Shown here: piece after piece, positions 48,731 through 61,429 of the stretch
Layout: each line of letters opens with the position of its first letter
How positions within the stretch are numbered: the first letter of the stretch is position 1
Assembly: GCA_936450465.1 (NCBI GenBank)
Contig: OW388305.1
Coordinates: 36,279,187 to 36,343,186 of the forward strand
DNA: 64,000 bases
Reading direction: 5' to 3'
Origin: Gibbula magus
Lineage: Eukaryota > Mollusca > Gastropoda > Trochida > Trochidae
Made by a program: the position numbers and the translations under genes
The notes under the pieces: model-generated
What the model was told of the DNA's origin: nothing
The model's database searches: none
Seen by the model: only the letters and a program-made list of their open reading frames with translations

Positions 48731-48884
48731 AATTATGAGTTACTCTTGTATATAAACAAGTTAAGACCTCAGTGTTCATTTGGCCAATTTTTGGAGGCCA
48801 GTTATGTGGTTAACACATAACTTTTTTTTAACTCAGAAATGTCAGACAGACACATAGATTAACTCTTAAATTGCTCTGGGAAGC

Positions 48885-48928
48885 ACGGACGGACGGAGCC
48901 CATTTCAATATCCCCCCCCCCCCCCCCC
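48885..48928 (+). repeat. Displaced end of unit U4
   Basis: ACGGACGGACGGAGCCCATT plus TCAATATC and poly-C, the part that U4 lacks at 17448. Confidence 0.85.
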
Positions 48929-50588
48929 AAGTATATGACATATGGCAAATATGATAAATAATTACAAACTCTTCATCATTCAGATCGTACTTAATAACAT
49001 ATATAAGATTTAAATAAGTCATGTTTCTTCAACAAATCTTTACCAGATATCTACCACTTTATTATTTCACAATCAGTCTTTATCGTAGCAAATGTCAACA
49101 GGTGTGCTTGCAAGGACATTAGGGCTAAGATCACTACAAAATTTAATACAATAAACAAAATAAACAAGCAGACAGAGTCGGCCATATCCCCCGCCTTTGG
49201 GAAAATTTATTGAAGAATAGTTGTTGAATAACAGTGACTATGAACCTTTTTCAACTAAACACAACACACAAAATTTCAGCTCCTTAGACAAAGTGGTTCT
49301 GGAGAAGAAGACAAAATGCTAAAAGTTTACAGACGGCTGGACGGCAGACGGCTGCAATGCCATAAGCCCATTGGGCCTTTCAGGCACATCTACACATGAT
49401 GATTGTTCCACACACCAAGTTTCGTTGAGATATGTCTTATTGTTTTCAAGTTCTGTTCCAGAAACGAAATTCTAAGTTACATTTCTATGGAAACGGTAAA
49501 AAAAATAACTCGAAGAAGTTGAAAACCCCAAAAGGCACATCTACACATGATGATTGGTCCACACACCAAGTTTAGTTGAGATATGTCTTATAGTTTTCGA
49601 GTTCTGTTCCGGAAACGAAATTCTAAGTTACATTTCCATGGAAACGGTCAAAAACAATAACTCGAAGAAGTTGAAAACCCCAAAAGGCACATCTACACAT
49701 GATGATTGTTCCACACACCAAGTTTTGTTGAGATATGTCTTATAGTTTTGGAGTTCTGTTCCGGAAAAGAAATTCTAAGTTACATTTCCATGGAAACGGT
49801 CAAAAAAAATAACTCGAAGAAGTTGAAAACCCCAAAAGGCACATCTACACATGATGATTGTTCCACACACCAAGTTTCGTTGAGATATGTCTTATGGTTT
49901 TCGAGTTCTGCTCCAGGAAACGAAATTCTAAGTTACATTTCCATGGAAACGGTCAAAAAAAATAACTCGAAGAAGTTGAAAACCCCAAAAGGCACATCTA
50001 CACATGATGATTGTTCCACACACCAAGTTTCGTTGAGATATGTCTTATAGTTTTCGAGTTCTGTTCCGGAAACGAAATTCTAAGTTACATTTCCATGGAA
50101 ACGGTCAACAAAAATAACTCGAAGAAGTTGAAAACCCCAAAAGGCACATCTACATATGATGATTGGTCCACACACCAAGTTTCGTTGAGATATGTCTTAT
50201 AGTTTTCGAGTTCTGTTCCGGAAAAGAAATTCTAAGTTACATTTCCATGGAAACAGTCAAAAAAAATAACTCGAAGAAGTTGAAAACCCCAAAAGGCACA
50301 TCTACACATGATGGTTGTTCCACACACCAAGTTTCGTTGAGATATGTCTTATGGTTTTCGAGTTCTGCTCCAGGAAACGAAATTCTAAGTTACATTTCCA
50401 TGGAAACGGTCAAAAAAATAACTCGAAGAAGTTGAAAACCCCAAAAGGCACATCTACACATGATGATTGTTCCACACACCAAGTTTCGTTTAGATATGTC
50501 TTATAGTTTTCGAGTTCTGCTCCGGAAACAAAATCGGGACGGACGGACGGACGGACGGACGGACGGACGGACGGAGCCCATTTCAATA

Positions 50589-50623
<35 letters not shown>

Positions 50624-50642
50624 CTATGTTGGCGGGGGATAA
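48929..50642 (+). repeat. Pearl-like higher-order unit U5 with intact 3' end
   Basis: Starts with AAGTATATGACATATGGC, carries the element 5' end, about 7.6 copies of the 152-bp repeat, an ACGG run at about 50539-50574, poly-C at 50590-50621 and, unlike U1-U4, a true element end, CAACTATGTTGGCGGGGGAT. The sequence then enters the right half of locus A. Confidence 0.88.
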
Positions 50643-51295
50643 CAAAGCAGATAACTGAACATTCCTTCTCGTTCTGACATGTTGAAAATGTATACATTAT
50701 GTGTCTGTTCTGCCAACAAATAGACTAAAACCACAGTGTGAATCCGCACCCTTGAGATTGGCAAGTATCTCAGTTCATATACATTGAAGAGTATCAGGAA
50801 AAGTAGTAATATTAGTGGAAATAGAACATGTAATGATGTGGTGTGATAAGGGAATTGAAATGAAGATTAGAAACCCTGGTAGGATGTACACATTATTCAA
50901 CTTCGTATGTAATGTTTTACAACAAATTACAAAATACTCTACGAATATATATTGTCAAGTCGTAGTTTTATTCCTTGCAAGTTGATTCATTTCCATTAGA
51001 ATACCAGAGACTTTTACACCATATTTTATTCGATGTCTCCCACCGCTCGGTGATTCATGAGACAACTGCAAGCCACATCTGCCTAAGACACTTTATGAGG
51101 ATTCTAGACTCCTTTACTGAAATGTCTTAGTGAGAAGCTTTGGCAGAACATGTTTACAGCGCAATCCGAATTCATAAATTATAGTTCATTGGTGACAACG
51201 TAATTGTTTGAAGTTACTTAAGTTCTAACTGCTTGTCGTTACATGCAAATCAAAAGGTTTGGTATATTCAATTTCTGTAAGAATAATTTAAGTTG
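50643..51295. repeat. Locus A, right half (paralogous to 63.49-64.0 kb)
   Basis: It matches 63490-64000, for example GCACCCTTGAGATTGGCA near 50747 and 63566, and GAGACAACTGCAAGCCACAT near 51058 and 63810. The match runs to the window end. No gene is seen. Confidence 0.82.
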
Positions 51296-51426
51296 AGCTC
51301 TTAATATTAAAACTAACAATATTCTGACTGCAGTTGTCAGGAAGAAAATCTATGCTTCCTCATTGAAATGAACATTCCTATAAAGGAACACAAAAACAGA
51401 ACAACCAGCATGAAAAATAGAGCAGA

Positions 51427-51482
51427 AGAGCTGTTGGTACGGTTAGTGGCCTTAATCTCAGGGTGTGGGTTCGAATCGGCCA
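51427..51482 (+). repeat. tRNA-like sequence (SINE head or tRNA relic)
   Basis: A-box-like TTGGTACGGTTAGTGG and B-box-like GGGTTCGAATCGG are at the right distance. A complete cloverleaf with a 7-bp acceptor stem is not apparent, so I do not call a functional tRNA. Confidence 0.45.
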
Positions 51483-54400
51483 AAACAGGAAACAATTTGT
51501 ACTGTTGAAGGCACCGTCATTCCAAATGCAACGCTGTTCGAATTTTTCTCTTTCTAAATAGTATTTCTGAGAAAAGTAAATTAGTTTACAGGAGAATGTT
51601 TTAATAAACTACCGGGCAAAAGAAAGTTTTCACCTAAGTTTATTTCGATTAATTCAATATTTAAAAGAAATCAGATGTATTTGACTATGACACGATACAA
51701 TAATACTTATCTGCAGTAGTACGAATGACTTTGTTGGTGACTGAGGTTAAATTTTAGTTCAAATATCTTATTGTAATGAAGACAGGGTTAAGAATGAAAT
51801 TTTCACCAACATGACCCCTGCCCTGTTTAAACTGTTTTAAATGTGTGCAGAATCAGGCACATTTATTTATTTTCACATAGGATATGTCTTATATGTCGAT
51901 GAACAGTTGTGTATCATCAACAATAATTTAAAAACAAAATTAAACTTAAAATATCATTTTTAAAAAAATAATTAAAAAACATGTAGAAGTATTATTTGAC
52001 TGCTAACAAAACACCTGTACTTGTCAGTTTTGGATTATGACATCGAAAACTTGAGATATTTGAAATTGAAAATCATACATATGATAAAATCAACTGAGGT
52101 GAGTACTTTCTTTTGTCCGGTAGTTTATTTTGGAAGCATATCCAAGCGAAATGAACAGTCATCCGATCATATGTCCTTGACTTCACCCCGAATCTAACAA
52201 ACTGCAAAAAAGACTTGAATTACTAAAAAGTAATGACATCAAATAGTTATTTCATGAAAACAGGCCACTGGACGCTTGGATAAATCTATGTCAGGTCATA
52301 CAAATTACATTTAAATGGCTTACATGGTTGTGAATAATTGTCATAATGTCACTTTCCTTATTTCATGATAATGATATCATACTCTATTCCCTAATTATTT
52401 ACACTAGAAGATGGAATATGATATATGATAGCATCCATCCGTCCGGATTTGAATAACTTTAGAACTATTCACTGGATTATTTTCAGAGTTTGCATATAGG
52501 TTCATTATCGATAGAGTATTTTTATATAGTAATGTGACATTTTCCTTTAAGTTCACAACGAGACTGTGTCATCTCAAATACCATTTCCTTTATTCTCATT
52601 AAATCTCTGACAAGCTTCTCCTATGAATGACAAAAGGTTAGCTTTTCATTACTCACAAAATCACATTGAAACTCAGCATGGTAAGCGTGTCAGACCTGTT
52701 CACCGTCCCTCACATTGAGGTGATAATTTTCTACTGGGAATCATGTCACATGGATGGCAATTCGTTGTTTTATATGTAACACAATTCAATCTGAAATTTG
52801 AAATCATAATAAGTCAATGTATTTGATCATTTCTGGTTTGCAAAACTGAACCTGCTAAATTTGATACCAAGTTGGTTATTATTAACTTTTGTGTTTGCCT
52901 CTAAAACGCTCAAATACAACAACAAACATAAAACGGACCTTTGAAAAGTGTACATTATTTCCTTGGGTATTTACAGTGTCAAAAGAAGATTCACTGTCAA
53001 AAGAATAACTTTTCAAATAGTTTTTGCAAAAGGTTGTAGTCACAGAACCTTTCACTAACTTGAATCAAACATCACATCTACTTTCATAATTATTATGACT
53101 GAAATAGCTGCTTTATATCCCTCTGACCTTTAAAGGTAGATTATTTGTTGATCACAATATCATTATGTCTCATCAGCAAATCTTAAGAACTGTTGTTGGT
53201 GTTTGGTGTACGATATATGGACTCAAGTTACAAAAGGTGATAACAAAGAATGTTATCTCCATCTTAAGATGTAAATGACAGACAAAAATTGAGAACATGT
53301 TTTCTGAGTACCACATAAAGACAGTAAAACTATCCCTTAGGTGTGAAATTTTACAATAATGATGGCTTCCATTTCCATCCTATTTAACATAATTTTACAT
53401 CTCCAACAGACTTCTTCGCAGTGTACTGAACAAGGAACTCGACGATGGCTGGAACAGTTCACAGGCTCAATATGAAACAAAATATGTCACAACCAATTAC
53501 GATTCTCAGAAAGCTCTTTAGCTCAGAAAGTGGTTCACTTGCAACATAGGTTAAGTATGGAGAAAATAAGTTGAGTACTCTTAAATTGACTGGAGGGAAA
53601 GTCTATGATATACTGCACCCTTAGGGCTCGGAACACAGAGAGGTGTGAATGCTACTTTCGATTTGATTCCAAATGGTAAAATGCTGAATGTTAAAGGTCT
53701 GTTTATACTTGTTGGTCAACCCTTACACATAAATTGCCAATCATAGGCAGTATATTAAATTTCTTATAGATCAATTACTTGATTGATTGTGAATATCATA
53801 TTCAATGATCAATGTGGCATATTGTTTTGCAATAAATGTTTTATTAAGTCAGGAGTCGTTCATCAATTTCATATGATTTCCAATTACGTCTATTAAGATT
53901 GCAATAAATTCGTGAACAATAATCATCTATCTTCCTTCAAGGAAACCCGCTGTCAACAGTGATTGCTTAGCAGGTTCTAACTATGAGAATACCAGTTATT
54001 ACGTGTCAAAAGTGATGTATTATTGTCATTGATTATTATTTCAAATGCCAAAAACCATTTATAAATCGACAATCATTCATTCAAGAAAAGCATTACATGA
54101 CTTGAACATTTGAAGTTTCTTTTTCTTTATTCAAAAACAGTCATTTAGGTTCGATAATTATGTTTTAAATACCATTTGTAAGTACAATATGTTCAGAATG
54201 TTACAATAGAGAATGGTATTACATTTTGCAGTTTTCCTTGATGACATCCAGTACTTACCTTTATATAATGGACACCTGTATATAACGACCATTTAGGTGG
54301 TCTTTATAGGCAAGTTATCCAGTACTTTAGTATAATTTAAGAGTCATGCATACTGTAATGAAACACTAATATTTGTCATCACTAACAAATCAACAAATGA

Positions 54401-55389
54401 TTAACTTATTGTAATAACATCACCTGAATGCGGTATAATATTTGTTTATTTCTGTAGATACTGCCATTTATTACATTTCATGCACAAGCAAAGTAATTAT
54501 AAGTTGTTTCACCCTAAAAAAAGACACTGAAATAAGAGATATCTCAGATTTATGTTGACTGAAACTCACATAACATCTTAAGAGTGAAATCCTCAAAAAC
54601 CTATTTTAATCAATCATTCGTCGAAGTCGAAGGCATGTAGAAGTAAATGTGCCAATCATACATCTTGATATAGAGAAGAATGGCGTCTACTTGCCTACTA
54701 CTGTTCCAGAAAGGGCTTGTACTAGATGGGTTTTTTGTTATTGTTGTCACATGTAAACACCAAACATTTAACAAATAAGTGTATTTAAACAAGTATTTAC
54801 AAAGTAATGATATGCATTAAGGTTTTCCTTCTATTTTCTGCTCACATAAATAAGCTAAGACCAGTTTACACCAAACGACTAATGTCATGATTCTATAAGA
54901 CGTGGTGGAACCCAACGACACTCTCCCCTTCATGAAATATAGTCAATGCAGGTTATAAATTAATGCTTAAACAGCCACCAGATGAAAATATAACCCAAGA
55001 GAATTCAAATACACCAAGTCTGATACTATACCATACACAGGAGTATATGTAAACTGTAAAAAGGTCAACTGGGTATACACATGTATGTTACAACATATTA
55101 AATTTGCCAGAAGGAAAAGTCAATGTATATTCATTTTGACCTAGCAAAACATTGAAAATGCCATCAAGTTCATTTGCTGATCCTATTATGAACCTAATGA
55201 ACTATATACTATAATCAAGACACCACACAAAACAAAATAAAATTACGGGACACGTTTAATTTAGCTCGGTGGAAACTGCGCCCTTAAATACATTGACATC
55301 ATGTAGATCAATGACAGAAGAGAGATGTTTATTAAGTGCTCTGGTTGCATTCTGTCAGAATTTGAAACATAATGCTCAGCAGTCAACTA
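51483..55389. other. Intergenic, nothing supported
   Basis: AT-rich sequence without a recognisable gene, long repeat or RNA. Confidence 0.45.
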
Positions 55390-55655
55390 TCATGAGAGAC
55401 ATTCTTTAAAACTGTCTGGAGACTTGTGTCTCTCAATGAAAGAAGTCTTCATCATTGTCGACCAAATTTTTAATAAGCACCCGGTAGCCACAGTGCAGCG
55501 CCAGTTCAAGCGTTGTTCTGTCCTGATAATGCTGAGTGTCAAGCAAGGCAGCAACAACTGCCATCTTTTAAAGTCTGTTGGTATGACGCGGTCAGAAATC
55601 GAACCCCGACCTTCAGGGAGATGAGCGGACACTCTACCAACTGAGCTACATCCCT
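55390..55655 (-). mobile_element. tRNA-derived SINE
   Basis: On the minus strand it begins GGGATGTAGCTCAGTTGGTA GAG (A box), then GGGGTTCGATTTCTG (B box); the 3' acceptor strand does not pair. The body has GTTGTTGCTGCCTTGCTTGA and CACTCAGCATTATCAGGACA, resembling the conserved core of mollusc tRNA SINEs as I recall it. Confidence 0.7.
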
Positions 55656-55659
55656 AGGC

Positions 55660-58600
55660 CCTGGTTAAAATCAGCGAGTCTGCACCACTTTCGCTAGCCA
55701 TTTACGATACCTCTCAATAAGAACATCGTGTAGTATTAATTTTAATACTCAAGCTTTTTTAACAAGTGATAACTCATTTTAAATTAGTATATTCATGTAT
55801 CAATAATAGCGTGTAAGGAGGATTAACAGATTTGATAGAGAAACATACATTCAGAGGTGGATAGTGGAAGAATGTAATGTAATTACATGTCTTTATAGTT
55901 ACTACCATTGTTAGCACGTCATTTAACACGACAAAATCATAACGTGTGCTGTGAGATCGAATGTTAGATCCTATGTATGTACATTTCCTTACATGAGATG
56001 AAAGAAAGGTTACAGGCATCTAAAAGGCTTTAATATTTTGGTTAATTAAAACTTTTTAGAAATAATTTCAAAGTAACGTTTATGTAATATATATACTTTA
56101 CTTACATGAACAATACCCAGTCATACTTTATTGGTGTGCATTTGTGACAATAGATTATATTATTAGATTATATTTGCTGTCTGCTTAGATGTGCATTGTA
56201 ATATGTCACGTGTTTGCGGCCGCCAAAGGCATCCCCTAGTGTGATAGCATCCTCCAGTATGTAATGACTACAATACCCAGAGGTATTATTTAGTGTGGTA
56301 ATGAACTCGAGTATAAAGGAACGGGCAAAATAAACTATACCAACATTTGTTTGGTGTTATCAACGTTAACCTGACGTCAACGTGAGTTTAGATGTAGTCT
56401 GAGAAAACATCAGTCGTATTTTGTTATGGGCTCATCATACACTCTTTCATCATTTCACCTTTGTTGATTATTCACATTTACTTATTTCAAACCCTACTAT
56501 ATAGAATCTACAATCGTATATCAAATTGTAAAAACCAAACTGAAAGGAAACGACATTTTGATAATGGACGAGATGATGACAATATGAATGAGGCAGTATT
56601 ATTGAATGTATGATGGAGGACTTGACTCATGAGCTTCAAAAGTAAACATGGCGAAACGAATGACCTTTTAAAGGCTCGATGAGCTTTTATAAGGATATTG
56701 TTTTAAAGTATTCACCTTTCATGTGATAGAATGTATAAGCCGTGTCTGAGCCATTGCTTTTATAGAATAATTGCATTAATTCATTTGATGAAGCGATTCT
56801 TGAAATAAAATAGAAACTTCAAATGGACATACATGAAAAGACACGTTGGATCTGTTGTAAACAGCTTATGTCTAGAGTTTCATGTAAGTACGTGATTATT
56901 TATTACGTTGATATATATATAAGTAAGTAAGTTATTAAATTACCTAAACACTATTGAAGCAAGATTCTATCAGATAGAAAGTACATAGATCACTTCAAGC
57001 ACTTTAAGTTATTACGACATTGAAGTGATTTTGTTGTCTGTCATCGTGTTTCTTTTTTGCAGAAGGATATACATCAAATACATCAAGATCAATAGATTGA
57101 AAAATTGTACTCTACTCTGAACTGACATGCGGAGCCAAAAACACACATGTTCGTCATTAGTTATATGGACATTAGTACATGTTTTTTTAGATAATGTGTT
57201 TGTGAATGTTGCATTGAAACCTCTTAATATCATCGTCAGAAATATCAAATGAATTTCACAACTAAGAAAACTTTTCAAATATTACTTTTGGTTGAATCTC
57301 TTTGTGAAAAAGTTTTCAAATGAACATGTCCATATGAATATAAACATATAAACTCAATCAAAAGATAATCAAAGATACATATTAAAGTTTCCATTCCATA
57401 CCATCTGTTCAGAACACATGAAATACAGCAGAACGTTTGAAATATCTAGACAATAATCTATTTTCTAACTTTTATCTAGACGTGTAATTGAGCAGAGGAG
57501 TCAGTTAGGCTACTACCATCATAACAGTACACAAATAAAATATGAACTTTTCTTGATATTTGCTTTAGTTTTTACTTCTGAAGTTCTTAACTTCATAACT
57601 TCATGGCTTGTTTTCTGACTGCAAAGAGGTTTAAAGGGCAACTTATGTATCTTCTTATCGTTTGATTTACTAATGTCGAGTTTGCTTTGTCGAGTTCTGA
57701 GAATCATTTGGAACTGTGGAAATTATCGAGTGTCAAGCTTGTTGGCATCATCTTTACAATAGCTATCCCTGTTAACGTATTCATGATATGAGTTAATACA
57801 AGGAGGAAATTTGAAGTTCATTTGACTCAGCCCATTGGTGAACCCGATCTCTCTGCAATATGTCATATAGGTAACTGGCTACGCTATAACAGCATCTTCC
57901 AAAAATTACGTCATTTAGGGCATGTGTTTCAGATCGTGTGAGATTGTATGATGTTTTACCCATTAAAGTAAAACAAATTGTGTTTAATATTTAGAGGCAA
58001 ATTTTAGAAAATATAATATTCAACTTTTAGGAATAATAAATTTATGGGACACTTTCATAGTTTTTATGTTCCCAGGAATTTTTTAGTTATTACAATATGA
58101 AGCAAATGTATTTGCCACTCAGTTGATATATACACCAAATAAATTAAAATATTCAAGAGTAGAATATGCATTCGTATTAGTGAAATCAGCTGAATGAAAA
58201 TTTTGGAGGCAAGACGACCAAAGGGTGAAGTGAATATTGTTTCACGTGTTTCAAAACAAATAAATATTATATATTTCTACAACAATTGTGTTTAGAAAAA
58301 TGTTATTACTCTTGCCACAAACAAATTCATTGTATTTCCGTTTTTCGTTACAATAAAATAGGATATATTAAGCGCAGGGGAACAATTGTGTTCTACTCGT
58401 ATTTACGTTTGCCAAAAGCAAATTCATTTCTTTTTCGTTGTTATATTAAAAAAGGATATATCTGAAATAGTGAGAGGGGTTAATTTAAGTGGAGAAGTGT
58501 CAGGCCCGTCATACATGGTATATCATGAGCATAATTTCGGAGTACCAATAAACTTATGAACACAGTAATCATCAATTTCCAAATCACAAAGACATACTCG

Positions 58601-59900
58601 ACCTCCTGTTCATTATTAATTAGGTTGTAGACAATAGATGATTAGAAACATGTTCACTTGGCATTGCCATTGCAGGATTTCCGTTATTTCACATCAAGTG
58701 GTAGTTTGTCCATATCATTGATATTATTGTAAATCCAATCAAGTCTAAACATACGTACATGGGTGGAGACTGCATCATGTGAAGAGGGAAATACAATTGC
58801 AGTATGTATGAAATGTAAATAAGATATGTTCATAGGAATTGGAGGTTGATCTATTAAATTAGTTTTATGTCTTACTTGGACAGAGCAAGTCTTTCCGTTA
58901 CAGAATGGAGATACTATGCAAAGGACATACACCAAAACTATACAGGAATAATATGGCACATTGACGTGTTTTGTTTTTGTAAACATTTCTGTCAGAGCAA
59001 AGTCTTTACAAAGTACATCGTAATTAAATAAAGCCGGTCTAAGGCTGAAATATGACAGAGATTACTCAAGATAAGTTATTTAGAATATAGTAACTCTACA
59101 AGAACTGGTCAAAGACCTTTACATAGTCGAGTTTGGAATCAATGCTGTCAGGTAAGGCGCTATAAAAAGTTCTCCTAATCACCATCGTTAATGTTTAACC
59201 ATTATTATTTTATATTGTAAAACCTGTAGAGATTATGAGATAACATTCCATCGGACACTCCATAACCGATGTAAGTCGGGATAATTGAGGTACATAGTAA
59301 TTATTCAATAACAATATTAAACCTTTTATTTTATCTCAACACAAACTATTATTGGCTCTGGTTTCGTTTAATGTCATATTATTCTTTGACAGAAAACGAA
59401 ACAACGTAATCATGCACTTCCTTCGTTGATATTTTTTTCTGAAGCATGTCTTATTTAATCGAGTGAATTTGAATAGATCAATAATCAAACTAATTGAGAA
59501 ACCCCGGCGTTTCCTTTTTATAGATTCCATGTTTCTACTTGCTACGGTTCTAGATCAGATTTCACTGATAAATTACAACATCTGGTGTGTTCAAATTAGA
59601 TTCTTTGATCAATTAAAATGAACTCGTCCTTTGTATTGAAATATGTTTTTTTTAAATCTGGTATAACCACCCACAAGTATCTCCACAGCATATAACGAAT
59701 TTCATAACAAGAAGAAAGATATAAAGGTATCATAATGAGATTGTCAAAGTGTATATTCGAAGTGTATTCTGATATAAAGTACATATTATTTCAATAATAT
59801 TTGATACGTTTTATTTTCCAAACAGAGTGGTATTTAATCCCACAATTATTTCTGATAGTATTGGGTGCCAAACGAATTATACAAGCTTATTAAAGGATTT
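55660..59900. other. Intergenic, nothing supported
   Basis: Only short ORFs without coding signs. A NotI-type GCGGCCGC occurs near 56217 in otherwise AT-rich sequence. Confidence 0.45.
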
Positions 59901-59907
59901 CTTGAAT

Positions 59908-60000
59908 TAGTAAGCTTACTAGTTAATTTAGTAAGCTTACTAAATTTAATTCATTTAGTTAACTTAACAAATTAGGCTGAATTAGTAAGTTTACTAAATG
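59908..60000. repeat. Cluster of TTTAGTAAGCTTACTAAA-type palindromes
   Basis: Variants of AGTAAGCTTACTA occur three times within 95 bp, with further relatives at 60527-60545 and 60562-60575. Confidence 0.6.
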
Positions 60001-60611
60001 TTTTTGAAAAAAATTTCGCTTCATACAAAATAACGATTACTCTCTGCGGTAAAAAGATAGAAATATTTCACATCGTAAAACATCACAAAGTAGCTGTGAA
60101 AAAGTTCACATATATTTTTTTACTACAATGTATTTCAAACATTCCCTTATTTGTCACAACAGTTAGTAAGACTTTTCAGAGTTTGCATTGTTAACAGAAC
60201 ATTGGAGTTGCCTCCCTTAGCCACTGGTTGCCGTGCATTTTATGCACGGTTTCTTGACAATCTCGTTGAATTTCATGTTCAAAGATAATGTAGTCTAAAG
60301 ATGGACATTTCACATGAATGTAATTATTATTTCATGAAAAAAAACTGTCGCTTGTATGAGTATGTCTGTTTAAAAAAATAGGACAATTACTCTCCGCAGT
60401 TCATACTCTCCCGAATGTTTGCCCAATATTTCATTGCACATAATTTCTAAGTCGGATAATTTTCAATCTCGAAATACTTTCATTTTATGATACATATCCT
60501 GTGGCTACATGTGGTTAAAATGATTTTAGTAAGATTACTAAATCTTGAAAACAGAAGTAATTTAGTAACCTTCCTGAATGAAATAGTAACCTCACTTCCT
60601 CATGAAAATAT

Positions 60612-60735
60612 TTATGACAATTCAAAAAGAGAAAACTAAGTTATGATAGAGAAATGAAGCACATAGAATAAATACAAGTCAGGACTGGTTTCTTGCATAT
60701 TGACTAATAAGGTCTTGGGAAGCTACAAAGCCTGC
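60612..60735 (+). repeat. Local duplication, copy 1
   Basis: CAATTCAAAAAGAGAAAACT to CTTGGGAAGCTACAAAGCCT is repeated at 62050-62175 in the same orientation. Confidence 0.75.
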
Positions 60736-60882
60736 AGGAACCTCTTAGTCCCTGTTACTTCAGAACAGGAAGATTTTCTGGAGTACAACGTCTTAAACGT
60801 ATAAATACATGACGTGTATACTCCTTTATCGGGTGGAATGAAAGGAATTAACAACATGACTATAATGTTATCAATCAAGTAT

Positions 60883-61085
60883 TTCCGTATTGGCCCAGTT
60901 ACAGGTCCGAGGTCTGTGTATTGTACTTAATTAATGACAATTTTATTAAGTAACTTCTTTTCATTCTATTTGCACAACACTAAACATCTAATTTATATTG
61001 AAATAATAATTATAAACTAGATTGGTTAACAAATAGCACGGGTCAGAGTTGTGAAGCGACAGCTTCTGGTCTAAGCCATAAACGC
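60883..61085 (+). repeat. Dispersed repeat related to 35870-36215
   Basis: TTTCCGTATTGGCCCAGTTA and the following 190 bp match the reverse complement of the intron 7 copy. Confidence 0.6.
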
Positions 61086-61429
61086 CATATAAGTACCATA
61101 ACATTGATAGTTAATTAATAATAACATTTATTAGACTTTATTAGTTTGAAGGAACTTCTTGGTCCCTGTTATGTTAGAACAGGAAGATTTTCTGGATAAC
61201 AACGTCAAATTCAATCATTAAAATCGGTTTTGAAACTTTGAAATCGTTAAATATTATCTGGGTCTGTATTTTGTGATGGGAACGCTTAAACAAAGCACTA
61301 TTATCCCCGATAAGTTTTCTTCTGGTGGAAGTAATTCATACTTTAGCAATTGAAATGTGTCTGCCTTCGGGCTGAATAGCAGGTAACAGTTAAAAGAAAA
61401 CATTAAATATTGACCACAAGAAATTGATT

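Larger units (their letters stand above)
17449..48884. other. 31.4-kb segment inserted in an ACGG microsatellite
   Basis: Both junctions lie in ACGG repeats of the same type of unit: GGACGGAC then CAACATTTGCTG on the left, and CTCTGGGAAGC then ACGGACGG on the right. Everything outside continues the U1-U5 array; everything inside is different (satellite, recombinase gene, small elements). I see no long perfect inverted or direct repeat at the two inner ends. Confidence 0.65.

Noticed and set aside
55583..55655. Functional tRNA gene on the minus strand
   Set aside because: A and B boxes are present, but the acceptor stem does not pair and SINE-like sequence continues downstream.
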